From positions 1-38,856 of IMG/VR virus record IMGVR_UViG_3300031673_000201: a stretch of 38,856 bases of DNA; one strand, given 5' to 3'. The position numbers were made by a program, and so were the translations under genes. This document shows positions 30,875 through 38,335 of the stretch, piece by piece (positions within the stretch are counted from its first letter, which is position 1; each line of letters begins with the position of its first letter). The stretch is from a virus. The notes beneath the pieces are model-generated. The model was given only the letters and a program-made list of their open reading frames with translations, had not been told where the DNA came from and made no database searches.

Positions 30875-31649
30875 GAAAAAAACAGGCACAAAAGAATGGG
30901 CTGAAACTAACGTGAACATTCAGCTCGGCTGTGAGCATGGCTGCCGGTATTGTTATGCCCGTTATGCTGCAGTCAAGTGGCATAAATTGTGCACGGCCGA
31001 GCAATGGAAGGACCCGGTAATTATACGATCGAAAGTTAAAAGGTCATTTTTGAAAAGGGCGGGCATTGTGATGTTCCCATCGACACACGATGTAACGATG
31101 CTGAATCTCTCGGAGTCTATTTGTGTGCTGAGTAAACTTTTGGATGCCGGCAACAAGGTCCTGCTGGTCAGCAAGCCGCACTTAGATTGCATCACGGCTA
31201 TCTGTGATTCTTTTCAGGGATATCGAAAGCAGCTGAGTTTCAGATTTACAATCGGTTCTATGGACCCCTGGGTATTAGCTTTTTGGGAGCCGGCCGCCCC
31301 ATGTTTCAAGGAAAGATTGCAATGCCTGATATGTGCCTATTCCGAAAGATATCACACGTCCGTAAGCTGTGAGCCACTTCTCGAACCTGGGCTTAATGAG
31401 GTGATTGGTCTGTTTGAGGAGTTAAAGCCATACATCACTGACAGTTTATGGTTCGGCAAGCTCAGGGAATTCGACAAACGTGTTGATATGGACAAAGTGA
31501 CATCCGAGGAAGAGGAGAGATTCGTTAACCCGTTAAAGAAGGCCCAGTCTGATCAAGCTATTTGGGCACTCTATAATCACTACAATCAGCTGCAAAAGGA
31601 GCGGATTGTCAAATGGAAGGATTCAATTCGGGAGATTATCGAGACATGA
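30867..31649 (+). CDS. Radical SAM protein, spore photoproduct lyase-like
   Basis: 260 aa. Cluster motif C22-xxx-C26-xx-C29 in LGCEHGCRYCYARYAA. Later segments (VMFPSTHDVTMLNLSESICV, LLVSKPHLDCITAICDSF, LSFRFTIGSMDPWVLAFWEP, YHTSVSCEPLLEP) match the SPL/Rv2578c-like group. Those enzymes act on DNA lesions or unknown substrates; a DNA repair or base-modification role in the phage is possible but not shown. It overlaps both neighbours by a few bases, so it belongs to a compact operon. Confidence 0.85.
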   Translation: MAKKKTGTKEWAETNVNIQLGCEHGCRYCYARYAAVKWHKLCTAEQWKDPVIIRSKVKRSFLKRAGIVMFPSTHDVTMLNLSESICVLSKLLDAGNKVLLVSKPHLDCITAICDSFQGYRKQLSFRFTIGSMDPWVLAFWEPAAPCFKERLQCLICAYSERYHTSVSCEPLLEPGLNEVIGLFEELKPYITDSLWFGKLREFDKRVDMDKVTSEEEERFVNPLKKAQSDQAIWALYNHYNQLQKERIVKWKDSIREIIET

Positions 31650-32002
31650 AAGTTGAAGATGCTCTGAAATTAGAAAGCGGGCAAAAGGTGATCCACCGAA
31701 GGTATGGAGTCTGTATCGTGAAAGAGGTAATGACAGGGTATGGTGGAGAGTTATTTGGGGTGGTGATAAGGCCCGACAATAAAAACGGCCGGGCTTTGTT
31801 ATTGCGGGATAGCGGTTTGGATGCCGATATGCTGGAGGATCAGACAAGGAATCTCTCGAGCGAGAAGGCCCCGCCCGAACCCGGCGAAAAACCCATCGAC
31901 CATTTAACTGCCTGGGGGACATCAGAAGAGGATATGCCCCAGCCAGAACACAAGAACCATTTCAGCCAATTCAATGAGAAAGTGGAAGATGATATATGTT
32001 GA
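31646..32002 (+). CDS. Small protein with CarD/Tudor-like N-terminus
   Basis: 118 aa, start overlapping the preceding stop (ATGA). Residues about 10-50 (LESGQKVIHRRYGVCIVKEV, then GELFGVVIRPDN) resemble the small barrel of CarD/TRCF-type RNA polymerase-interacting domains (G-x-x-V-x-H-x-x-Y-G-V). The rest is acidic and probably disordered. If right, it could bind host RNA polymerase. The match is by eye only and weak. Confidence 0.45.
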   Translation: MKVEDALKLESGQKVIHRRYGVCIVKEVMTGYGGELFGVVIRPDNKNGRALLLRDSGLDADMLEDQTRNLSSEKAPPEPGEKPIDHLTAWGTSEEDMPQPEHKNHFSQFNEKVEDDIC

Positions 32003-32264
32003 CGAGTTAACGGTTTGCATACGAAGCAAGAAATGGCCTTATAGACAGGCGTGTCACATGATGGCTGATTCCGTAGAGGAGCTGCATTACTTTGCCGGGC
32101 GGATGGGATTGATGAGGTCATGGTTTCAAAGAGGATCACTGCCTCACTACGACTTGACAAAGGGAATGCGGTTATTGGCCGTCAAGTTCGGCGCCATCGA
32201 AATTGACAAAAAAAAGTTTGTTGAACTTATGAGAAAGTACCGGTCAAGGAGAGCCGGACATTAA
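31989..32264 (+). CDS. DUF4031 family protein
   Basis: 91 aa, MIYVDELTVCIRSKKWPYRQ. The pattern YVD, W, CHMMADSVEELHYFAGRMGL, WFQRGSLPHYDLT and LLAVKFGAIEID is that of DUF4031, small proteins found in phages and bacteria, function unknown. Start 31989 agrees with the family start; it overlaps the previous gene by 14 nt. Confidence 0.75.
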   Translation: MIYVDELTVCIRSKKWPYRQACHMMADSVEELHYFAGRMGLMRSWFQRGSLPHYDLTKGMRLLAVKFGAIEIDKKKFVELMRKYRSRRAGH

Positions 32265-32292
32265 TCACTATTTTTTAGAAAGGAGTCACAAA

Positions 32293-32811
32293 ATGAAAAA
32301 GGAATTGTTTGTTGTAATGTTGTTGGTGTGCTTTTGCTGTACGGGCTGTGAATTTGTATCCGGCCTGGGCGCAGGGGCCGCGGGCCAGGAGACGCTCCAA
32401 TCGTGGAAGGCGAATCTCGAAGAGCAGAAAACCGCCCTGGAAGAACAGTATAAGGCGGCGTTCGCCGAGCTTGAATCGGCCCCGGATCCGAATGCTGTTA
32501 TTTTGGCGACAAAGAAGCTGGAGGAAATTCAAAGGGTACAAATCGGTATTGATGCTTCTTTGCTGACGGTGAAAACATTGTTGGAATTGCCCGAGGCAAG
32601 CGGCAAGGAAGGACGAACGGATGTGCTTGTTTCCTCGCTGTTGGGAGCTGGAGTTATCGCATTGCGAGAATGGCAGAAGCGAAATCTCGCTAAAAAGTAT
32701 TTGTCGATGAAGGTAGGTAAGGCCAACTTCGAAGCTGACGAGCCTGAGGCCGGCAAAAAATTGCATAAGGCGATTGGTATAGCACGGATAGACCGAGGGC
32801 TTTCAGTGTAG
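32293..32811 (+). CDS. Phage lipoprotein, possible spanin-like
   Basis: 172 aa. Lipoprotein signal MKKELFVVMLLVCFCCTGC with lipobox CTGC (Cys19). A charged helical region follows (SWKANLEEQKTALEEQYKAA), and a moderately hydrophobic segment VLVSSLLGAGVIAL lies near residue 115-130. An envelope-anchored coiled-coil lipoprotein in a phage suggests an outer spanin or unimolecular spanin-like role, but no partner lysis genes are nearby. AGAAAGGAG after a T-run precedes the ATG. Confidence 0.6.
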   Translation: MKKELFVVMLLVCFCCTGCEFVSGLGAGAAGQETLQSWKANLEEQKTALEEQYKAAFAELESAPDPNAVILATKKLEEIQRVQIGIDASLLTVKTLLELPEASGKEGRTDVLVSSLLGAGVIALREWQKRNLAKKYLSMKVGKANFEADEPEAGKKLHKAIGIARIDRGLSV

Positions 32812-32922
32812 CAAAGGCGTAGCTGGACGTGGCATGGCTCCGCCCAGCAAAGCAAAGGCGGGGCATTACGCGGCGGTGCGGGGCATGGCTCCGCCCAGCA
32901 AAGCAAAGGCATGGCTCCGCCT
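32811..32922 (+). repeat. GCAAAG repeat cluster 3 with exact 29-bp repeat
   Basis: 32831-32859 and 32882-32910 are identical 29-mers, containing GGCATGGCTCCGCCCAGC followed by AAAGCAAAGGC. The cluster precedes the O-like gene; upstream in-frame codons through it encode repetitive peptide and are not counted as part of the gene. Confidence 0.75.
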
Positions 32923-33010
32923 GAGTATGGGTAGTTATGCCCCGCCCGCGGGATGTAGCGGGCGGGGCTGGGACAAGTTAAAAAAGCATATTAAGAAATG
33001 GAGTTCGATT

Positions 33011-34156
33011 ATGCAAGCTTTTAGAATCACAAACTGGTGGAGATTTGAGATGTTGAAGAACGGAAAACTCGCAACGGCAAAGACGAAGATGCAATCACTG
33101 AGGATAAAACCTTTGGTCTATGTCAGGTTTCCAGTCCATGGGCATACTTTGAGTGCGAATTACCGGCGAATGGTAAAAAGGGCGGGGCCTGAGCTGGCGG
33201 CGGCTTGTGATGGACTGTATAAGATGCTGGTAGGGCTTGCCGGTAACCAGGTCAGGGAATATCGTGGATGGGTCCTTGATGACCGGCAGCGGCCTTTGAA
33301 TTCGGGCGAGGTGGCGGAGCTTTTGTGCTTATCGGAGAGGAAAGTAAGCCAGATATTAGAAATTTTGACGGATTTTGAAGTGAAATTGGTCGAATTTTTG
33401 GAGTTTCCTGAGGCTCTCCATAAGTCTTTGAACAGCAGTGATTTATCAAGCGGATCCCAAATTAAGAAATCTGGGAATAATCGGGAAAATTTAGGAAAAA
33501 AAGGGATCCCCTTTATCGAAACCGAAACCGAAGCGGTTTCTAGAAATTTAAATCGAAACGGTTTCGTATCCGAAACCGAAGAGGGGGGTGTTAGGGAAAA
33601 ATCGGGAATAGCGGAATCCCAGGGAGCCGGGGGCGGGGTGAAAAATGTGGAGCCCCAGGCCCTGCCCGCGTCCCAGGCTTCGGTTTCGGGTTCGGATACG
33701 GCTCCGGTCCCGGTTTCGGCTTCGGAAAAACTTTCGGTTCCGGCTTCGGATTCGGCCACGGTTCCGGATTCGGTTTCTCAGCCTGGGACGCGGGCAGGGC
33801 CTGGGGCTGATGGTCCGGGGCATTTGTCCAAACAGAAAATATTTGATATTATGCGGGAACGTTGTCAGGCGGAACTCAAAGCGGCGCAAATTCTCAAACT
33901 CAACCCGCGTAACAAATCAGACTCTACGACTATCTCTGACATTTACTCTCAGCTTGCGCAGCGTCTTATCGGTGGTAGCCCATACACATTATTTGAATCG
34001 TCACTCGCCACGGCCAGTCAATGTTGGCGGGGTGACAAACCAATTGCGATATTTGTCGCCGCAATGAAAAAGCCGCCTTTCTACTATGTTCCAAAAAAGT
34101 TAAGTGTAATCCCGGGTAAATTTACCCAGGCCATAAATACCAGTAGAAAATCTTAA
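33011..34156 (+). CDS. Replication initiator-like protein (O-like)
   Basis: 381 aa from ATG 33011 (TGGAG upstream). Residues about 20-150 form a basic, folded domain with a winged-helix segment (PLNSGEVAELLCLSERKVSQ). The middle (about 170-280) is low-complexity Ser/Val/Pro/Glu sequence encoded by repeat-rich DNA. The last about 100 residues form a second domain (KIFDIMRERCQAELKAAQIL, SLATASQCWRGDKPIAIFVA). A DNA-binding N-domain, a linker containing the origin and a C-domain are the layout of lambda gpO. Its partner helicase or loader is not found, so host helicase use is likely. Assignment is by architecture. Confidence 0.6.
   Translation: MQAFRITNWWRFEMLKNGKLATAKTKMQSLRIKPLVYVRFPVHGHTLSANYRRMVKRAGPELAAACDGLYKMLVGLAGNQVREYRGWVLDDRQRPLNSGEVAELLCLSERKVSQILEILTDFEVKLVEFLEFPEALHKSLNSSDLSSGSQIKKSGNNRENLGKKGIPFIETETEAVSRNLNRNGFVSETEEGGVREKSGIAESQGAGGGVKNVEPQALPASQASVSGSDTAPVPVSASEKLSVPASDSATVPDSVSQPGTRAGPGADGPGHLSKQKIFDIMRERCQAELKAAQILKLNPRNKSDSTTISDIYSQLAQRLIGGSPYTLFESSLATASQCWRGDKPIAIFVAAMKKPPFYYVPKKLSVIPGKFTQAINTSRKS
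33516..33785 (+). other. Candidate replication origin inside the O-like gene
   Basis: GAAACCG or its complement CGGTTTC occurs at 33518, 33524, 33534, 33559, 33572, 33681, 33711 and 33771. The AT-rich TAGAAATTTAAATC (33541-33554) lies among the first five. 33676-33777 is a quasi-hexamer TTCGG-rich tract. Iterons inside the initiator gene next to an AT-rich element resemble lambda ori. Confidence 0.5.
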
Positions 34157-34172
34157 GAAAGGAGAACACAAA

Positions 34173-35903
34173 ATGAGTAGTCAAACTTTACAACAAATGT
34201 CGATCGACAGCATTGTGCCGAGCAAGGACAATGCCCGTCACATCGACCAGAAGTCCGAGAGTTTTCTGGAGCTGGTGAACAGCATCGAGGCCGGCGGTGT
34301 CCAGATACCGATCCACGTCTGGCCCCATCCGAAAAGGAAAGATAAGTATGAGATCCGTGCCGGTGAACGTAGATGGCGGGCGTGCAAAAGCCTGAAACAC
34401 AAAACCATCCCGGCAATCGTTCACCGGGGAATTAGTATTCAAGTCGCTATGACTTTGACGATCACCGAGAACAAATTTCGACAGAAACTTACGCCCCTCG
34501 AGGAGGTTGAGGAGATAGCCCGCTGCATGGACCATCTCGACTCCGATGCGAAGCTCATAGCCGGTTTGATCGGACAAACTGAGCAGTGGGTCAGGCTGCG
34601 GGCAAACATTCACAGGAACTTGTCGCAGGGATGGCGCAAGGCATTTCCTGATATGGTCCGGTTTATGTTTTTTAAGAAGTGGTCGATTGGACATCTCACT
34701 TTGATTGCCCGGCTGCCACAGGTGGCTCAAAAGGAGCTGCTGGCGGAAATTGAAAAATATTATTGGCAATGGGAGGATGTTTCCGTGCAGGACCTGGATA
34801 AACGTATCGGTGGATCATTGATGCTGCTGATCAGGGCCAAGTGGAACCTTGACGATGATACGTTACTTCCGAAGGCCGGAGCGTGCTCGAAGTGCGTCAA
34901 ACGAAGCGGTGCCGATCCGGTTTTATGGTACGGTGCGGCAAGTGAACAAATCAAAACGAAGGACCGCTGCCTGGACCTGCAATGCTGGGAGAATAAGATG
35001 CAAAGATATCTGCAGCAGCGTGCCAAGGAACTGTCGGGAAAGTATTCGGATCTTGCTTACATAGCCACACAAGATTTGACGGGCGATGTGAAAGCTAAGT
35101 TATCGGAACAATTCGGCCGGGTGTTCGATAGGAATGACGTCCAAAAGTCGACTAAGGGAGCCAAGGGAGCTGTCCCGGCGTTGGTGGTCAGCGGCGATGG
35201 AATGGGTAAGGTTACTTTTGTTAAGGAAAAACAATTTGCCAGGCCTGCAGGTGGTGGTGCAAAGCGGGCCGGCAGGGTGACTCCATTAAAAGAACGCCGG
35301 GCCGGGCTTAAAGCCAAGCGCTGGGCACAGGTCCTCATAGAGCTGCGGAAAAAAGTCGATGCGGCCGGCGTGGATCAGGTCATATACGCAGACAAGATAA
35401 CGGGCATCATGGCTTTGGCCTCGCTTTACGGCAACGTGGCATGCTGGATGTTAGAAACCCCGTCGAGAGAGCGGAACCTGGGCTCAACAGATAAGGAGCT
35501 CCAAAAACAAATCGATAACCTTGTTAAGGAAGCCAGGGGCTCTGGTATCGCTGCAGGACGCGAAAAGGCCTTGAAACTTCTGTGGGCCAGTGTAAAGCCG
35601 ACGCTCAAAAATCTTTTGTCTTATGGCGGCCCGGCTTCACAAACATCGGGATATTGCATCCTTAGTGCCAGGTGGGTCGCTAAGCTGATCCAGGTCGATA
35701 TCGATAAGCTGTTCGTTCAAGTATCAGCAATGAAAGGATTCTCCGAGCCCAAATCATGGAAGGACATGAATGAGGATGGCACTCTGAAGGCCAAGAAAGT
35801 CAAAAAGGGCAAATCGAACATGAAGAAAAAAGTTGAAACTGAGGAGGTGAAGTTCGAGAAGGCCAAGAAGGCCAAGGAAGCCAGAAAAAAGAAACCGGCG
35901 TAA
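34173..35903 (+). CDS. ParB/RepB-family protein with extended C-terminus
   Basis: 576 aa. ParB N-terminal domain (about 8-110: IPIHVWPHPKRKDKYEIRAG, GERRWRACKSLKHKTIPAIV, TENKFRQKLTPLEEVEEIAR), then a KorB/HTH-like region (AGLIGQTEQWVRLRANIHRN). A middle motif has Cys at CSKC and further RCLDLQCWENK, typical of large ParB-like proteins of plasmids and phages and probably metal-binding. The tail is very basic (KKKVETEEVKFEKAKKAKEA). No ParA is present, so it may be a nuclease or DNA organiser rather than a partition protein. AGAAAGGAG precedes the ATG. Confidence 0.8.
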   Translation: MSSQTLQQMSIDSIVPSKDNARHIDQKSESFLELVNSIEAGGVQIPIHVWPHPKRKDKYEIRAGERRWRACKSLKHKTIPAIVHRGISIQVAMTLTITENKFRQKLTPLEEVEEIARCMDHLDSDAKLIAGLIGQTEQWVRLRANIHRNLSQGWRKAFPDMVRFMFFKKWSIGHLTLIARLPQVAQKELLAEIEKYYWQWEDVSVQDLDKRIGGSLMLLIRAKWNLDDDTLLPKAGACSKCVKRSGADPVLWYGAASEQIKTKDRCLDLQCWENKMQRYLQQRAKELSGKYSDLAYIATQDLTGDVKAKLSEQFGRVFDRNDVQKSTKGAKGAVPALVVSGDGMGKVTFVKEKQFARPAGGGAKRAGRVTPLKERRAGLKAKRWAQVLIELRKKVDAAGVDQVIYADKITGIMALASLYGNVACWMLETPSRERNLGSTDKELQKQIDNLVKEARGSGIAAGREKALKLLWASVKPTLKNLLSYGGPASQTSGYCILSARWVAKLIQVDIDKLFVQVSAMKGFSEPKSWKDMNEDGTLKAKKVKKGKSNMKKKVETEEVKFEKAKKAKEARKKKPA

Positions 35904-35911
35904 ATTGCAGC

Positions 35912-36109
35912 ATGGCACTAAAATTTAATATACCTCTATGTCACCTGGCATGGTTTGAGACGAGCCCGGATACCGAGGACCCGGACTGCATTTGCTCATA
36001 TTGCGGTTTTGTGATCCTGGAAGATGAGGTCCCGGTACGATTGGTCGGCGAAAGTGGTAAACTCGAGATAAGGCTGCATTCTGATTGCTTAAAATTATTG
36101 ACGAAGTAA
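35912..36109 (+). CDS. Small putative zinc-binding protein
   Basis: 65 aa. C28, C31, H56 and C59 (CSYC ... HSDC) could form a zinc site; further Cys at 10 and 26. The segment DEVPVRLVGESGKLEIRLHS is conserved-looking. It starts 8 nt after the ParB-like stop without a strong ribosome site, so it may be translationally coupled. Function unknown. Confidence 0.6.
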   Translation: MALKFNIPLCHLAWFETSPDTEDPDCICSYCGFVILEDEVPVRLVGESGKLEIRLHSDCLKLLTK

Positions 36110-36133
36110 CTGACTTTTGGAAAGGAAAACAAA

Positions 36134-36334
36134 ATGGCAAAGACCAGAATCTCAATTGAAACTACAATCACCAGTTATGCAAAGAAAAAAGGAAAAGACC
36201 GTTTCAGCCTGGGGCTCGGAATCGTGAAGCTTACCGGGAGCCAGAGAAATCAGCTTGATCCCATAATCGATGATGTATTGAAGGTTAAATTGGTGATCGA
36301 ACCGGTCCAAGAGGATTTGCCCTTTAAGCAATAA
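36134..36334 (+). CDS. Small hypothetical protein upstream of the pentamer array
   Basis: 66 aa, MAKTRISIETTITSYAKKKG, with FSLGLGIVKLTGSQRNQLDP. Its start region GGAAAGGAAAACAAA resembles the core of the downstream array units (GAAAA-GAAAA-C-AA). No family recognised; probably co-transcribed with the ParB-like gene and the RAMP-like gene. Confidence 0.6.
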   Translation: MAKTRISIETTITSYAKKKGKDRFSLGLGIVKLTGSQRNQLDPIIDDVLKVKLVIEPVQEDLPFKQ

Positions 36335-36360
36335 AAACAATTTTTGGCCTGCTCAAAAAA

Positions 36361-36503
36361 CAACAGGACTCGAGATGAGGTAACTTGAATCGAGATGAAA
36401 TGAACTGAGCAGAAAGGAGGCGAACAGACAAGAAAACAACGCGAGAGGATTTGAAGAGAATCGAGATGATCGGAATGGATGCGACACGAACAGAAATGAA
36501 AAC
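36361..36503 (+). repeat. GA-N3 pentamer array, left part
   Basis: Non-coding. From C36361 the sequence parses into pentamers, nearly all GANNN, with single extra C bases at 36361, 36437 and 36503, i.e. spacings of 76 and 66, both 5n+1. The latter two follow GAAAA and the first follows AAAAA. It ends in a T-run and the Shine-Dalgarno of the RAMP-like gene. It is the same element as 37156-38288, split by that gene. Confidence 0.85.
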
Positions 36504-36524
36504 TTTTTTTTAAGGAGAACCCAA

Positions 36525-37157
36525 ATGTACGAATTGAAATGCACAATCGAAGGGCTGGTCGAAGTTTTATATAACCGGCCGCCTATGGAAATCCCGGGTG
36601 GAAGAGCACCTAAAAAACGACAGACGAACAGGGAGGCATTGCTGAAAGAAAAGATTTACGTGGATAGGAAAGGTGTTTATATGCCTGTCGATAACATCGA
36701 GATGATGCTGATAGGAAGTACGGCCAGGACAGGTGCGGCCAAGATTCTTGGCAGTTATATCGAGACCAACAAAGGAACGGAATATACGAACTTTTGCAAA
36801 GGTTGTATATGGATTACCGCGCTGGATGGAAGTAAAAAACTATACTGGCAGCCGAATAGAAAAACCTGGGACGGCACCGATGTTAGGTCTTTTCCTGATA
36901 AAAGCCAGCAAAGGCATACCGCGGAAAGGCCCATGATAAAAACACCCTGGAAGCTGACTTTCGTTATCCACGTCACCGAGGACACATGGTCACCGGATAT
37001 GGTAAAAAGGTTTTTCGATGTGGCCGGCATGCGGGTGGGACTTGGCTCTTATGGTCCCAAGTTCGGACGGTTCCTGGTTAAGGAGTTCGTAGATTTGAGA
37101 GATGGTACAGACCATGCAAAACAACCCGGGAAAAAGAGTAAAAAGAAAGCCAGCTGA
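36525..37157 (+). CDS. Conserved phage protein, RAMP-like (Cas7-type fold suspected)
   Basis: 210 aa, AAGGAG upstream. The pattern IEGLVEVLYNRPPMEIPGG near the start, GVYMPVDNIEMMLIGSTART, then PWKLTFVIHVTEDTW and AGMRVGLGSYGPKFGRFLVK near the end is one I know from a widespread phage/mobile-element family. The Gly-rich VGLGSYGPKFGRF segment and strand order resemble RAMP proteins (Cas5/Cas7), which bind RNA. The C-terminus is a basic tail. The gene is embedded in the pentamer array: one part ends 21 nt before it and the other begins inside its stop codon. An array-binding role is inference. Confidence 0.6.
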   Translation: MYELKCTIEGLVEVLYNRPPMEIPGGRAPKKRQTNREALLKEKIYVDRKGVYMPVDNIEMMLIGSTARTGAAKILGSYIETNKGTEYTNFCKGCIWITALDGSKKLYWQPNRKTWDGTDVRSFPDKSQQRHTAERPMIKTPWKLTFVIHVTEDTWSPDMVKRFFDVAGMRVGLGSYGPKFGRFLVKEFVDLRDGTDHAKQPGKKSKKKAS

Positions 37158-38288
37158 TTCGATGGGAGGTGAGACGAATCGACTTAAGCCGAAGTGACAA
37201 GAGACGATGCGAAAAGAAAACAACCTGAACCGAGACGAAGAGAGACAAGGTGATTTGATGTGATTCGAGACGAAACGAAAACAACGTGAGATGAGTGGAC
37301 CTGATTGGAAGCGATTGGACAAGATGCGAAAAGAAAACAACATAACCGGATTTGACAGGAGGTGATTCGATTTGAACCGAGAGGACAAGACGCGAATAGA
37401 AAACAACGAGAGTAGATCGGAGGCGATATGATCGGAGTGGACAAGACGCGAACAGAAAATAATACGATATGAGCAGAAATGAGTTGATGAGAACAGAATC
37501 AACATGAGATGACGAGCGAAGAAAACAAGCTGATTCGAGAGGATTTGAATCGAGGTAAAGTGAAAGGACAGGACGCGAAAAGAAAACAACGTGAGAGGAT
37601 TGGAGGTGATGTGATTCGAGCGGATCTGAGTTGATGGAAGATGACCAGATGTGAAAAGAAAACAAGCTGAGAGGATTGGATTTGATCGGATATGAATGGA
37701 AAAGAGCTGACGCGAGACGACGCGAAAAGAAAACAAAGTGATTTGAGATAAGTCGAAGGGAGACGACATGAGCTGAACGGACAAGACGTGAAGAGAAAAC
37801 AACTGGACAAGAATCGAGAAGATTCGAGGGGAGACGAGATGATTCGAGGTGACAAGACGTGAAGAGAAAACAACTGGACAAGAATCGAGAAGATTCGAGG
37901 GGAGACGAGATGATTCGAGGTGACAAGATGCGAAAAGAAAACAAGATGATGTGAGATGACGGGCACCGAGGTGATTTGAGCCGAAGTGACAAGAGACGAT
38001 GCGAAAAGAAAACAACAGGAGCTGATTCGAGGTGAGGTGATATGATTGGATTGGAGACGAACGGACAAGATGCGAAAAGAAAACAACACAACACGACGCG
38101 ACCCGATCAGAGCCGAGACGATTTGAGCCGCGCAGACTTGACGCGAAGAGAAAACAATGTGAGATGAAATGAGTTGATTCGAGCGGAACAGAAGTGATGG
38201 GACATGACGCGAAATGAAAACAAGCAGAGAAGAGCCGAGAGGACATGAATAGAATGGACGTGACGCGAAAAGAAAACAAAAAGAAAAC
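37156..38288 (+). repeat. GA-N3 pentamer array, right part (17 main units)
   Basis: Hand parse of 37156-38277: 221 pentamers plus 17 single bases. 194 pentamers begin GA and 218 have A at the second position. Each unit has 11-15 pentamers and ends in GAYGC-GAAAA-GAAAA (or close variants) plus one extra base (C, once T). The extra bases are at 37221, 37282, 37338, 37404, 37460, 37526, 37587, 37663, 37734, 37800, 37871, 37942, 38013, 38084, 38155, 38221 and 38277, with a terminal short unit to 38288. After each extra base a pentamer AANNN starts the next unit. Plus-strand stops are frequent; unit lengths are not multiples of three, so it is not coding. Confidence 0.92.
37780..37921 (+). repeat. 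Perfect 71-bp tandem duplication of one array unit
   Basis: 37780-37850 is repeated exactly as 37851-37921, in phase with the array units. It shows that units are gained by whole-unit duplication. Confidence 0.9.
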
Positions 38289-38335
38289 AGTAGACGTGAA
38301 TCGAAGTGATACGAGTAAATGAGAAAGGAAATGAC

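Noticed and set aside
32834-33010. N-terminal extension of the O-like protein (MAPPSKAKA repeats)
   Set aside because: It is the translation of GCAAAG cluster 3; ATG 33011 has a ribosome site and starts the folded domain.
37156-38288. CRISPR array
   Set aside because: The conserved core is only about 16 nt, unit lengths vary from 56 to 76, and the so-called spacers share the GANNN pattern. No cas1/cas2 or effector genes are present.
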